The notes below the pieces were generated by a model, which saw nothing but the letters and a program-made list of their open reading frames with translations, did no database searches and was not told the DNA's origin. From NCBI RefSeq assembly GCF_018691265.1, contig NW_024881316.1:23785819-23849818 (forward strand): a DNA stretch of 64,000 bases. The letters run 5' to 3'. This document shows positions 11,991-26,400 of the stretch, in pieces. Origin of the DNA: Tyto alba (taxonomy: Eukaryota > Chordata > Aves > Strigiformes > Tytonidae). The position numbers were made by a program, and so were the translations under genes. Each line of letters begins with the position of its first letter. Positions within the stretch are counted from its first letter, which is position 1.

Positions 11991-13523
11991 TGACTAGTTC
12001 AGCCCTAGCCAGCTAACATTTAGATGGCTAATTTAAGTAGAATGAATCCCACCCCAAATTAGTGAGTTTATTTCTAGCTAAGGGTAGCATGGGATGTGAT
12101 TTTCATGAATGATTTGAAAGTTCTGTTGCTTCTGGCTTTTATCACTTACATGCCCTTTTGGTGCACTAAATGTATTTTAGGGATATGCAAAGCATGGACC
12201 ACCATATAATTTAGCACCATTTCTAGTCACATTCAGGAAATGCAAACCAGGTAAAACGGGTGGAAAATCCAGTCACATTATTGCTCTCCAAGACTTAGGA
12301 ATTTTTGAGCATTCCTGGGATCCATCAGCAGCAAAGCCAGGTAGGAGCCAGTATGTTCCCCTCTGTCACTTATACCTCTGCAAGGCACCTGTAAATCCTG
12401 TTTCCTTTGGGTTTTCCCATCATTCATCTTATTCTGATCCACCAGCATCAGTGTAAATGAACACTTCTTTCATGGGACACTGACAGACCATGCACATCCT
12501 CAAGACCCAAGCCATTTAAAAATTTCAGTGATTGAACAGGATACAACATTGGCACGTTTCTCTTCTTTTAGAGTGTCCTATGGTTCAAAGAAATATAACA
12601 GAAAGGGGTTTTCCCAAAAGACATCAGCTATTTATTACTTTGGTGTGGTTGCTTTGTTTTTTTTTTTTTCTCTATTTGCATTCTCAACAAGCACGATTGA
12701 GTGTGGCCATGCATAAATATCTCTTTCTGGAATGAAGAAAAATAAAATAGTTAAGTAAGTGTGACGTTCTGGGTGAGAATAATATTTACTGAAAACTATT
12801 TCTTTGAATACCTCGCCATTCAGTCAGAAATTAATCCAGAGCACAGCTTATTATATTGGAACTCAAGGGCAAAACATAGACATTCATTTTAAAACAAATT
12901 TAATTTGTTCTGTAAAAATACACTGAGGCACAGTAAACAAACCACAAATAAATTAGGCAAGCCTAACACCTTTTTCAAAAGGAAGGCAAAATGCTAGCAG
13001 TGAATGCTGTTTCCACGCATTGTTGTTTTTTCCTTGCAGAGTATATTTGCAAATATTTGGTACAGTTGTTCCGAACTGTACAGCAGCTCTGCAGCACTTC
13101 CTATTAAAATGAGCAAGCTGAATTTTCCAGCCCGTGTGCGTGGCTCTGTAACAAAAGCCGGAGCGATGCTTTCCACGGCCAGATGGCGAGGAGGGTGTGT
13201 GACCCGCAGCTCCTGAACTCGGGCTGAACCTCCCGGTTATGGTCCCCGTGCCGGCACAGCTGCCTCCTCGCCCCGGAGACCTGGCAGCAGCTGGAGAGAA
13301 ACAGCCTGTCGGGAGGCAATGCCTCATTATTCTTGCCGATGCTTGGGAAGATCGTTAGACTGAGCACAGCGTTTTCAGATGCTGGAAAGCCTTCGTAAAT
13401 TCACTTAATGTTGTCGCTTAGCCAACACAGACTTCTCCGTGTGAGTGTGATTCCTTTCCTATACACATTCTGTGTTTACCTGGGAGATGAAATAACGAAG
13501 AAATAATCTTTAATAATTTATCT

Positions 13524-13599
13524 CACACACACACACACACCCCCAATTCGGGGGGGGGGGGGGGTTTCCTATCCTTTTTTTTTTTTTTTTTTTTTTTTT
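13524..13599. repeat. Compound simple repeat: (CA)8, C5, G15, T25
   Basis: Four simple runs sit within 76 bases: an eight-unit CA repeat, five C, a G15 run and, after a ten-base spacer, a T25 run. The G run could form unusual structure and is a likely site of length variation. Confidence 0.95.
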
Positions 13600-16594
13600 C
13601 CCCAGCATAGGAGGACTTAGTAAATCTTTCCAGATTTTTGAAGAGGGTTTTGATCTACAATGATGCAAAAGAATTTTAATGTAGCTTTTCCTAATGGAAA
13701 AGCTCTTAATTACTGATAAAAACTTCAGCCCCTGAATGAGCACTTAGTATTTGGTAGCTTTAAAGCTTTTCTCCTTACCTCCAAGCTCCCACTCTCTTTC
13801 CAGTGATGCATGTATGACTCTCCAAAAATGTTGCCGTGATCTCAACCAGTAAAATAACCGTGGTCAGGACTAGCCCAAATACTCCCGTTGGTCTGTAGTG
13901 GCTACAGGTGCATTAGGTTACTGCCACCAACCTCTCTCCCCATTGCCTGAGCACCGCCTTGAGGTCGGCACAGCAGGAAACTCTGCCCTCTCAGTGGCAG
14001 GGGGTAACGAAACGCGACAGGGGCCTGTCAGTGGGAAGAGCTGGCAGCTGGGGTGGGTGGCAAGCAGCTGCTCAGTGGCTCAGCTTCACAAGAACAAGAC
14101 CTCTGCGATAGCTGGGCCCAGCAGTGGGAGGCTTTCTTTCACCCGGCCAGACTGGGCTGGTGCTGAGAAGGTTCTGCACAGGTTGGACCTGTCCTCTTTC
14201 TACTGCCAGGTGTCCTCATCAGGCTCAGGGCTGGCTGCTTCCTTTGCTTCACTGCTGTATCACGAAGTGATGGCTATGCATAGAGCAAGAATTACCCCAG
14301 TAATTTCCAAAGCCTGCAATTGAATAGTTCTCTACTTAGTCAGGAATAGTTGTCAATAACAAGATTGCCTGTTGGCTGCTCTTGCGTTTCCTCTTTGGCA
14401 GGAATCTGAGCATCTTTTCATATCCTCTGAAGGGACTTGCTGAAAGGGTGGCATGTGGGAATTTGGAAAAACTGATCTCCTTTTCTGAAGGAGCACACAT
14501 GTAAATGTGTATTGAATTCATAGCTCCAAGTACTTGCACAGGAGGTGAAAGTGGGACCATGCCATCACCTTACCTGCCCTGCTGGTCCATGGAGGTGAAC
14601 CAGGATTTATGCTGCTTGCCACAGCACACCAAGTACCTCGTAGGAGTGACTGAGTGGTGGGACTCAGACCTGTAAATTACAGTTTGTTCTCTAATCTTCC
14701 CTCAAGGGCAGGGCTCTGTGCGTGGTGAAGATTTCCAGTTTGGTCATGCTTCTTTATTCACAAAGCTGCATGATTTTTGTGTTGGAGGGACTGTTGAAGA
14801 TGTATTAATTTCTCCTCCTAATGGAAGGCAGTAGGTTCTGTAATAATTATTTTTTCATTTTTTTCTTAGAATATGGCTGAAATTTAGAATGAATTCCTCT
14901 AAAATTTCTCTTTTTTTAAAAAATGCCATTGTGTTAGAAGGGGCAGAACTGTCTCCTCTGTTTTTTATTAGCTTTGATATGAGTTCAACTAGTTTTGGCA
15001 GAGAAGACATGTAGATAATGCATAATGCTTTGTTTTTCTAACTTTTTATCTGGTTTATGTTAGTCTTGTCTAGTGAAACACTAGTAGGAGACAATTAGGA
15101 ATTTCTTAAATAGCAATGCCAACTAAAAAGCGGGGATTACAGACTGGAGTTGAGTTTTTCAATCAAAATGGCAGAGATTAAGGAATCTTTTCCTTGTCTT
15201 AGATATATAGTCTTTTGTACACAGGAATGTCTTTTCATATAATGTCTTTATATATTAGTAGTCAGACTCTGGCCCTGAATGCTATGTTATTAAACTCTAG
15301 GGTATAAGATGCAGTCTCCAACTCTACATAAATAAAAACAAATATTTTCAACTGAGTACTCAAATGATGTTGAGGGAGTTTGAGTTCAGGCACCACGATG
15401 TCATTTGACCATTAAAAAAAAAAAACATATATATACTCTGAAGTAGTTGTGCAATAATTATGTAGGGTATGGTTGTTAAAGTACTGAAAATGTTTGGAAG
15501 CATCTGTTGGATGGGCAATATTTTAGGCAGCTGTGTTAACACCAAGTGATGATTTGGAGAGTTCTGTTTTGGGGGTTGGTGGTGATCTTTTGCAGTTAAG
15601 TGCCTGTGTACACACTTACCAGACTGAGGTCATTTGTAGTCCAACACAAGGATGTATACATGGTTTGGAAGGTAGAGTTAGAGATATAATCAGTTGGATT
15701 AAAATCCAAGAGGAGAAGACATCATTTCATTGTTGTGATATTAACTTTCAGGGAAACATTTTTGCTGTAAATTGTACTGTATAAACTCACACGTGTAGTC
15801 TCAGATTGGAGCACCAGCTGTGTCTATCGCTGGAGAGATCTAGCTAACAATGCATGTCAGAGAAAATTATAGCATGATTTATTCATACCCCTTAGAATAG
15901 CAAAAATAAGGCTGCAATCCATGTGCCTGTAGACAAAAGGTTTTGTCCTAGTTTGTGTCCTGCCCAAGGATGTTATATCACAGTGATGAAATGTCACTGC
16001 AATGGACGATAAAGAAAAAGAAAATCAAAGCATAGTTGCTGATTACAGTCTGAAATAAGTGTGCAATACAAATACAAATAATTATCAGAACTTGCCAGTT
16101 AAAGCATGAGCAGTAAATCCTGTAGCACAAAGCTGTTTTCCTGGCTCTGAGCATTTGGGTCGGTGGGTGGGGGGATAAGTGTGGGATTGACTTGGTCAAG
16201 CCTGGAGAAAGATGGCTAAAAATCAAGTTTCATTTACATTTTTTTTAAAGTCATTGTTTAGCTGTGTTTTTTGTCAAAGTTTTTCTTCAGTTAGTCTTTC
16301 AGGAGGGGAGACTGTCCAAAAGAAAACAAGGAGTCTCAGATTTAATGTCATCTCTTGCAACAACTATTCCTTGGCAGGGCTGTGTTCTGGCAGTGCAGTA
16401 GAAGATGAACAGTGCTTCAAGCTGATACAACATCAGGAGAGTCTTTACTCAGAGAGACTTTGCAAAAAGGTGTAAAGAAGCAAGGTAGAGTTTCAGGTGG
16501 GATGATATTGGGGCATTTCTTGAGCTGGTATTTCTTGACACAGTTCTGAAAGATACCAGTATAAAGCACTTATGTTGGTGATCATGCTATAGTT

Positions 16595-16618
16595 AAAAAA
16601 AAAAAAAAAAAAAAAAAA
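16595..16618. repeat. A24 homopolymer
   Basis: Uninterrupted run of A. No recognisable retroposed body precedes it. Confidence 0.95.
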
Positions 16619-18556
16619 GGTCAAATTACTGGAAATATGAAAAATACCATATGTGATAGTTTTCTGGCTAGTCTTGGTTTGCCTCATAAATGCTTTGGTG
16701 ATGCTATGCTTCCAATAAACATTAATATAACAAAACACATTCTGTTTTCAGCACTTCTGATGGTGACTCTCCTCTCAAATCTCTAACTCTTTGTTGTTTG
16801 GTCTGGTGAAGTGGTTACGGCACTCTGCCAGCACTTTTCCTCTCTCACTAAACTGAAGGCTGTATTGACAGTGATGACTAGCAGAGTTGGCAAAATAGAG
16901 ATGGTATTTCTTGCTCATAGGGGGGTTGGTTTACTTGTTCTTGGATTTCATGGTTCTGGGTGGAAAAACTGTAATGACTTTTCGGTACTTTTGTTCCCTA
17001 TAGCGAATGAAGCTGAGAAATAAAGTGGAATGCGAGAATGCATAAGTCAATATAAGTGAGTACTTTGAAAAATCCCAAATAAATGCAGATCTAACTTTAA
17101 TCTTCGATGGTTTGCCTTAGGATATTTTTTCCTGTTCATACTTATCTCTTCCTAGTATATTACAAACAAAGGTCACCTGGAGAATGGAATTCAAAATGTA
17201 CTGAAACACTTTTTTTTTTTTTTCTTTTTTTTTTCTGAAGCCAATAGGTGGTTGATTTAGAACAGGATAAGTATTCTGTGTACTTCCAAACACTCTCTTA
17301 TGTTAGAGATAACGTGTTATCTAACTTCTGCTCCAAAAAGATGTTTAAAATTAAAAAGTATATGAGATGGGAGAGCAGGAAAACACCTCTTGGTGAAGTT
17401 AGCATTGCTTTGAAGAATGTGGTCTAAAGAGCAAATGCTCAAATACATCTAGTTTGTAAAAGTAGCATGTACCAAAACTGTCACAGGGTAGAAGTGTTCA
17501 GTCCTTGTAGAAAATGTCTTAAATATGAACTTGTGATAACTGTGGTACTGCTGGTCCCTTATTCTAGTATCTGTAACATCTGCAGAGTGCCGCTCTCCTC
17601 TCACCACTTTACAACTAAGCTAAAGAGCAGAAAAAAGGGTAGCAGGAATATGCTGCCTTTGCAGATAGGAAACAGAGAAGCAGATTAAGCAATTTGACTG
17701 GGAATATTCAGGAAATTTGGCAAATCAGGAAACTGGTTTGGCACTGAATAATCTTCATCAAGTCGTCAACCTGAAAAGAACATTCCTCTCTTTCATGTAC
17801 ATCGTTATTTAATTATGTCTGTTTAGGAACCTCAGTCCTCCTTGTCTGAAAAGACATCCTGGGTTATCTGAAAATTTAAATTATGATCAATTTTAAAAAT
17901 AGTTAAATGTCTGTGTTTACTCATAGATGATTTTCTGGTAGAGAAGGCATTGGGTGTGCTAGAAACAAATGTACAAGTCAAGCAGTTACACTACACTATG
18001 CCCACCGAGTGTTTCTGCTAGGGAACACAGGCTCAAGGGAAACACAAACATGAATATGAATTTATCTTTCAGTTTGGGGTTCTGGAATGTTTCTGTTTTA
18101 ATAGTGTTCTAATAAAATCAAAACACTGAATCTTTCCCAGCAAAGTTATAAATAGAAAGTAGGCACCCTCTTTCTTATACAGAAAGATAAACTACAAAAG
18201 GAGATTGTTCATAAAATGGAAAAAATCCAATTAAAAATGCTGACGTTTTACTTGTATCTCAGAGCTGCTGAACTTCTGTAATAAGCAGCTGTTATTTCTC
18301 CTTCATTTTCCCGTGTAATTGATTTATTCTCATGACTGAGAATGGCATGATGAAGCACGAACAAGACAAATGGCCCTTCTGTGCAGTGGCCCCACTGTGC
18401 CTCTGATGGGTGAACTGATAATAATCTTAGTCAAGGTGGCCTCAGCAACCTTGGGGCTATGCAAACCATACAACCAGAATCCCCCCAAAAGATACGTTGA
18501 AATGTACTTCTGCTATCATTATAATCCACATCATGTTTATCTGGATCTGGATCTAG

Positions 18557-19362
18557 CTCTGTAGATGATACAAAACTGGAAGGAATGGCTGATTCACCAG
18601 AGGGTTGTGCTGCCACTCAGAGGGATCTTGGCAAGCCGGACAAATGGCAGGCAGGAACCTCATGATGTTCTCCAAAGGGAAGTACAGAGTCCTGTACCTG
18701 GGGAGAAATAACCCCAAGCACCAGGACAGTCTAGGGGGCTCACCAGCTGGGAAACAGCTTTGAAGAAAAGGTCTTGGGGCTCCAGGCTGATGATGAGCCA
18801 GAAGCGTGCCCTTGCAGCAAAGTCAGCCAACAGCATTCTGGGCTGCATTAGCAAAAGCAGCGCCAGCAGGGATCCTTCTGCTCTGCTCAGCCTTGGTGCG
18901 GCCACATCTGGCACGCCGTGTCCTGTGCTGGGCTCCCCAGTACAAAACATGGACATACTGGAGGGAACTCAGCAAAGAGCCACGATGATGAAGGGACTGG
19001 AGCATTTTACATGAAAAGACAGACTGAGAGAGAGGGAGCTGTTCATCTGCTTGGGGGAGAGATGGGAGTAAAGAAGATGGAGGTAAACTCTTCTCATTAG
19101 TATCATGAGAAAGGACAAAAGGCAATGGGCACAGTTGAAATATAGGAATAACACTTAAAGAGGCTTTTTGCTGTGGAGATGATTGAATGCTGGAACAGGT
19201 TGCCTAGACAAGCTGTGGAGTTGCCATCACTAGAGACATTAAAAACCTGGCTGGGTATAGTGCTGAGTGGCATGGTCTAGCTGACCACCCACTGAGCATG
19301 GAGGTTGGTCTAAAGGATCTCCAGAGGTCCCTTCCAACCTCCACAATTCTCCAATTCTGTGA
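18557..19362 (+). mobile_element. CR1 LINE, 3' end (avian type), 5'-truncated
   Basis: About 800 bases match the 3' part of avian CR1 in order: GATGATACAAAACTGGAAGG, the CACCAGAGGGTTGTGCTGCC segment, the CTGGGCTGCATTAGCA segment, then in the 3' end GGAACAGGTTGCCTAGACAA and ATCTCCAGAGGTCCCTTCCA, finishing with the tail repeats ATTCT/AATTCTGTGA instead of poly(A). CR1 is a non-LTR retrotransposon whose copies are normally truncated at the 5' end, as here. The ORF2 reading frame is broken by indels, so the copy is inactive. The several overlapping open frames at 18.66-19.15 kb lie within it and are not genes. Confidence 0.92.
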
Positions 19363-22300
19363 CTTATACCCTCATCTTTAGAACGTACAAAATCATGTTT
19401 TCAATGATATCTGATATTTATAGTACTACTGAGCATCAGCCATAGCTATGGCTTCCAAGGCACTGTCAATACACGTAGACAAGACTTAGGGTCATGAAAG
19501 AGAAGGGCAAGAAATTGAAGTGATTTGCCGAAGGCAAGCTGCAAGACATATCTTCCTCATTCCTTGCACAGTGCTCTATTCACAAGTCATATTTTACTTT
19601 TTTTCCTTCCCCAAAAAACGCTCTGATTTTGTTTCAAAGTCTGCATGGGTAATGAATGAGATATGAATGCACAGATCTCGCCTGTTATAAATATACTAAT
19701 ATAGATTATATTTCTGAACCAAGTTTGCCCTCTATTCAGCACTTTGGGGAAACAGAGGTACATTCATTCTGTGAGAACCTCTTCAAAGATCTATTCACAG
19801 CCACTCATGGGAAGTGCTACATCTCTGGGCATGTGTGAGAGAAAAAGCACTTTAATTGAATGCATGAGTAGCTAACTGACTTCCAGATTGAGACTGGCCT
19901 CTGTGCAAGCCCAAAGCTGCACATGTTCTGCTGGGAGCAAGAAACCACTGCTGGGCCACCCAATCCTCTTACTCTATGAGCTGCCCAGTTAGACCAGGTG
20001 CTGCAGAATGAAGACAAATCCTTGACTGCTCTGTCAAAGTAGTCATGGGATCTGAAAACAAGGCTCTATGCAACATAGATCATTAATTCAGCTAAAGAAC
20101 CTCCTAAATGTGGCTTATATCTATGTACAAAGCTGTGAGTTGTAGGTACTCAAATAGAATTGAATGGTTTTAGATGTGCGTAGGAAAGTTTCTAGAGGGC
20201 TAGGAATTAAGACTAGTCTGGGATACAAAACTATGGTGAAAGGGAAGGGACAGTTTCATGGTTTTCTACAGCGTTCTTTTAACTATTTGTCTCTACAGGT
20301 ACCAGCATACTCTTTGGTCTCTGTTCAAATTTTGTTTGAACTGGACACATCCCCTCAAGAGCAAAGTTTGGCTTTAGCTTCCCTACAGTGCTACTCTGTA
20401 ATACTTATGCATGACTCTTGCTCTGTAGACATGGAAGAAGTCACAAGTCATGTTTTTTTAAATGTGGACTCATTTCACTCTCTACCTTTGCTTGCTTGCT
20501 TTATAATATGTTTAATTTTCTGTCCTTCCATTATTAAAAGCTAATCTACTGATGCTTTCCTAGAAAAAACCCTGATGGACCATGTCTAATAGCAGAAAGC
20601 ATCCATAAAGAAGGTGAAACAGGATGGCCAAAGGCATCAAGGTACCCAGGGATGTACTTACACTGTTCATTAAAAATACATGAATATGCTTCAGCAGATT
20701 TGATCAACATTGATTTTGCTCATAGAGAGCAAAAGATAAAAAAGCAGTCCCCCTCCTCTTTTTCTGCAAAATGAAAGGAACTGATGTAATTGTTCTAAAT
20801 TCAGTACATTGAAGCGGTTTCGGACCAGTGCCAGCAGTGTATTTCCTGCCAGTGTCTGCTCCTCCAATCAGTTTAATTATGAGCAATTGTTTGGGTTGTG
20901 CTGTGAAGAAATATTAGAGAATGGAAAAAAGAACATACTTCAGGTCATTATTTTGCAACTGATTCATGGTTTGGCAGAAACCATTAACTAGATTTTATGC
21001 TTTACAACACTGTAATAGTATCAGCATGGATCAACCTTGCCATATAAGCACATAGAGCACAAATCCACCGTTTATTTTGACAAGGTTCTAGTTGAAGCAT
21101 TCGAAAAATGCTGAAATAACATCAGCTATTGGCTAGAATTTTGGGTTATTCGTGTGCCTGCTCTTATCCAAGGGATCTAAGTAAGCTATGAAAAAACTGG
21201 CTATTGTCAATGCTTCCTACGTTTATCTGTCATGTCAAATTTTGATGATGATTTTTCTTGTGCTTGACACACATCTCATGTCTTGCTGCTACATGCAGAG
21301 GCATTTTGTAATCCTAGATCGGTTCTTTTGGAGGGGCAGGCAGGGGAAGATGGTTCTTTCCCCAGCCTGCAGGATTGCTCTCCGTCTGACTGTTTTCATT
21401 GGGATGCTGAAGACTTAACTGTGCTAACCGGATTGCTCTGGAAGTGAATCCTGATTAAAATGTCCCTCAGCTTGTGTGGAACAGTTTCAGAGCAGACTAG
21501 ATAGGGTGGTTACTGGGGCAGTGCTTCTGTGCTGAATGGTTTTAGTGCAGAGTTCTTGCAGGACAAACCCCAAACTGCCGATTAGAGCTGCCCAGCAGCC
21601 CGGTCAGCTGCCAGGACAGGAGCCAGACAGGCACAGCACCCAGTTCTGGAGCAGAGGAGGTCTTCACGTTGCTGAGGCTCGTGTAGCCACCCTTGGTGTC
21701 ATTCATCTGTGAGAGGAGGATTTTAGATTTCAGGCACAGTCAGACAGTATTTATCATCAAGCTAGAAAAAAATCCCTTGGAACACAGAAAGTGAAGAATC
21801 TATAACACCTGTGTCAAGTATTAGTTTTCATGGGTTCATGCCTAGATCTGATATATGACATGCTGTAACAGCGTGCTCCCTCCAGGAATGTAACATAAAC
21901 TAGCCCGATCTGGATCCTGTTCTGACAGAAAACAAAAGATGCACTTGTTTTCAGATTTGCTAATGGAAAAATGTTCTTTTTTTCCACTCTGGTGTGACTT
22001 GTGTACACTCCTATGTTTTCTGATACCAGAATGAATCTTGGATAACTAACGCATCTCCCCTTGCATTGAGTGATATGGGTTTAAAGCAAATAAATTGGGT
22101 AAATGCTACAGGTGTCATTTTACATCTCTGCCAGGTTCTGCACTATTTAGATGAAGCGTGTTTCTTAGATGTAGTTTAAGCCTGTGAAGTTCAAGGAGTA
22201 CAAGGATCCAGCTGTTTGTAAAAACAAGGGGATCCAGCTGCAAATCATCCCAAGACTAGTGCTGCTCCAATTCTGCTGTTAAAACGTGAGCAATGGTAAT

Positions 22301-23463
22301 TTCTGGCAATGAAGTTCTGAACTTCAACAGAGTTCAGAAATAACAGAGGAACTGAAGTTCTGTGTTTGGATCCTACATTTAGTACTTTTGTTATCTGTTT
22401 AGCTTAAAGATCATTTAAAATAGAAGAGATCATATTTTGCCTGATGGGGTGTTGCACCTCAGCTAGCCTAAGTGTGGCTGGGAAAACCATTTTCTATTAG
22501 GAAGCCATGTGTCCTGTGAATACAAAATCCTTCCCTTCTTGTAGAGATGTTACAGAAGGAACAGTAATGTTGGTTGCTGCAGGAAACAGAGACTGGGGAA
22601 ACAAAACTGATGTTTGGAAAAGTAGGATCAAAAGCATAATGGAAGATAAGAAGATAAGACCATGTGATGTGTCATAGATGTTACCAGGGAAGAATAGAGA
22701 TTATAATCACACTATCCTAGGTCAATTTAATAAAATAAACCCATGAAAATTATTTTATTCTAGCCACTGACATAGCTAATGAATAAGGGCAGAGGTGGGT
22801 CTCATAAAAAAATTTCCATTACCACTGATGTTTTTAAGCATTGTATTTTGACAACAGTCTAAAAATAAAATTAGTTATGTTGCCATATTTATAACTGTTT
22901 TATTTTTTCCAGCTGTATTCTTAGTTACCCAGAAAAGTGTCATTGATTTGAGAGCATGGCTATGATCTGCTCTGCCGCTGTTACCTTCTTCTGCTGTATC
23001 TTCAGGAATGGTGGAAAGAAGAAGAGACTTTATCTGGGCCTCATTGTACTGCTTAACATTACTTGCTGATTGTAAGATTTTTGGCTCATGGGAAACTGTC
23101 CTCCTGACATCCTCTGGTTGTTTAGTGTTGAACCTCATCTTTCATTGTGCTGCCTCATCACTGAGTTATGTGATATCCTCACAACTCTTTGCTTTCATTT
23201 GTAGTAAGCTGCTTCTTTTCCTATACCATTTATGTGTACATTGAAGGGCACAGTTCCTTACAGGAACATAACCTCTACTATGAAAGCTGGGTCTTATTTC
23301 TACCTTTTCTCCTCCCACCTTCCCTATTTTCTAGGAATACTCCTCTGCAGGCTATCGTGTTGGGCAGTGGCTGCTGCTTCTATTTCTTGCTGTAGTTTCT
23401 ACCAATTTCTTAACTCCAGAGGTCAAATTTACTGGTTAGTAATTCTTCAAGTCACACAGACCC

Positions 23464-23484
23464 ATTTATTTATTTATTTATTTA
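23464..23484. repeat. (ATTT)n microsatellite
   Basis: About five tandem ATTT units in intergenic DNA. Confidence 0.9.
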
Positions 23485-26400
23485 ACCCTGAGTTTGCCAC
23501 TTCACATTTTTCTGCTACTGTTACTGTTTTATAACGGTAGCTGGAGTTGGGTGTTACTACCAAGGAACAGTTTTAGTCTCTATATAGCATCTCCCAATAA
23601 AGATTTATATGGATTTGCATATAGCTTAGTATACAGATGAACTGTAGCTTGAACAGTTCATAGCAGGAATTAGACTTCTGCTGAGAGTCACTGCCTGTGT
23701 TTACAGCAGTGAATTATGCAGCCTGAGAACTGGTATCCAGTCCCATCTGTAGCATTAAGCTGTTGGAAGGGTCTCTGGCATGGTTTTAGCCTGAACTAAC
23801 TTTCATCCTTTTAAGCAATTCCTGGGCAAAGCCTGGGAGTTAGGAGCAATCCTCACCCTGTGCTAATAGCTGTTTTGGATGCAGACTCTCTATTTTGGAG
23901 AGTGGATTTAGCAGTAGGGATGTGAGTCGCTCCATGGCATCTGGCCCGAGCGCTGGGGAATGGTCCCAGTTCTGGTCAGCATACAGCTGAAACCATGGTG
24001 CTCGGTGTGCCATGCCAGGGACTCTGCTAGGTACCAGCCTACAGCTGCTCTTGGGTGAAGGGTTTTAGCTATTTATTAATTTTCCTTCAGAAGATCATCT
24101 CAGAAAACCCCAGCACGTCTCCCGTGAACCACTGAGTGAGCTATACTTTATTTGCAGAGCCTTATTTATATTCCATTTGGAGACCTGCAGCGGTTTTCTT
24201 CCATCTCTGTATGCTGGTTTCTCCTGAAAACCTGCTGCGAGGCAGCACCCATCCGCGTATGTAATGGCTCCGGTGGCTTATCGACAGGGTGTCCCTTGTC
24301 CCAAATAAGGTGCTCCATGCTCCTCCGGCAGCGCCAGTGGCATGCATGTCCTTCTCAGCTGGGGCCACACATGGTTTGGATTTGCGAGTTCATCTCTTCA
24401 GCCTCATTTTTTTTTTTTTTTTTTGTCCCCCCTTTACTTGGTCTCATCACAAAGCTCTTGGTTCTCCTGTGCTGCACTGGGCTGGGTGCTCCCATCCTCA
24501 TGCAGTGCCCATGCCCAGTGATCAAATATAGAGTCCTTCAGTTGTGTTCCCATCTTTTGGATGTTGTTAATTTTTCTGACAGTAAGGGCTATTCACGTTC
24601 ATGGTGATATTATTTCATGACACCCACTGATTTAAATCTCCTGTAATGGTTTAAAGAGCCTTTATTTCATGGCAAGACTCTTTAGTTTCACCCAATTTTC
24701 ATGTATTTAAAGTAGACAAAAGTCTATGGAAACACACTGATACTTTCTCTTGCTCTTCCCCCATGTCTTTTTCCTTGCAGTGCTCTTGGCACAGTCACCC
24801 AGTGAGTGCGCTCATACCCCGCTTCCTACAAAGGGTTCTTTACCAACATTCATACAAGAGAAAGCATCAGCCACCTTTGTAGGCCTCCACAGGCTGGTCC
24901 TTTCCACCCAGCCTATGTGCCTAAAGTTGGTGAGATTCCAACTCCAGGGAGATATCCCAGCAGAGCGGTGCTGCAGCTCCAGCTGTGCCCTGGACAGCTT
25001 GTACAGCCCGAATGGAGGATTGATCGACTTGAGCTGGCAGCATTAAGCTGCTGCTGAGACCCAAGTTAATATCTCTGTGCAGCCCATTGGCTTTATAATA
25101 TAAAATCAAAAGCTTCTCTGTTTTCATATCCTATCTCTGACGCTGGCCAACAGCAGATACTTCAGCTAATTATGTTTGTACCCAGACCATCTTGCTGAGA
25201 ATCACCCTTGATATTGTTAAAATGACAATCTACCGTGTGGTACTTATATGACCTTAAACTTAAGATCCATGGAAAAAACCCACTATGTGGTATATTACAC
25301 AACAGACAGCGTAAGAAACTCTCCGGGTACTGCTACAATACAAATTATTTCAAGCTGACATTTATTGAAAATTATCTCTTTTCATTTTTTTGGCCTTCAA
25401 GAATAGGTTGCATTGTGCCCTTAGAGTCCTTTTCATGGGTATCTCAATTAATCTTTCACCTCAGACTGTCAGCTAAAGTCTAAACTCTGCAAGAAGGACT
25501 GGCTTTGCAGCTATGTGCATATTTTTAGTGTTTTAAAATCCTTTAGTTTTATAATACTTTTTTTGGGTCAGGCTACTTTATTCTGCAAATCGATTAATAA
25601 GACAAACAATTTTTAGGTCTCTCAAATGTTCTTATCAGAAAAAAGTATATATTACTACATAGATAATAAAAACCCAGGTGTTTGTTGTTTTTTTTTTTTT
25701 TTGTCTAATTATAGAGCAATTTTCCACCAGCCAAGCAATGAAAATACTTGTCTGAAGGAAACTTATGTTTTTGCTTTTGGGGGTTATTGGCTTCTGACTC
25801 AAATTCAGCTTCTAGCCTTTGGTTCAATTTTCTGTTTTGCCTTATGAGAGGAATTCTCTCCTTGTTTGCAACCTGCTATCTAGCAGAATATGTGAAAAAT
25901 TAGAAGATAGAGAGTTTTATGGGACCACTAACATACTGTATGTCTGATTGGGACTTTTCACAAAAGTAGATTTAATTTCTTTATTTTTTTGTTAGATCTA
26001 TTTTTTAAGTTCATGCCTTCACTCTGTATCAACTTGCCTTATTCTGGTGTGGTTGCTCTCTAAGTGGAAAAAGCTCCAGCATTAAAAAACATTAATTATT
26101 ATAGCTTTCAGGTGCTAAATGCAGATGCAAGTCCTCTAACTAGTCCTCAAGCAGTCCAAAATGTGGTTATCTGCTGTTATTTATATTATCTCTATTCAAA
26201 GATGCTAAAGGGAAACCAGTCCTGCCTGGGTACACTGTAGTTGTTCCATGCAGTTTCCAACAAGTATAGGTTTGTCTACATGGATGTCACAGCTGGAGGG
26301 CAATCCAACCTTCCTGTCAGAAGCACAGATTCTTCTTCTAAGCACAAATTCACTGGTCATGCAGATGAACCTGAGAAATCTGCATCCTTGACAAACTTCA

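Larger units (their letters stand above)
11991..18556. other. Intergenic, simple repeats only
   Basis: No gene is supported. The stretch contains a compound simple repeat at 13524-13599, an A24 tract at 16595-16618, a T-rich tract at about 17211-17234, and a moderately GC-rich patch at 13120-13320 and 13890-14240 with open frames (for example 13898-14323) that show no recognisable domain. Nothing else was seen. Confidence 0.55.

Noticed and set aside
18660..19154. Overlapping open frames at 18.66-19.15 kb
   Set aside because: They fall inside the 5'-truncated CR1 copy and are shadows of its decayed sequence.
24152..24607. 151-aa open frame, the longest in the window
   Set aside because: It contains a run encoded by a T tract, has no family resemblance and two overlapping frames are also open; a chance frame.
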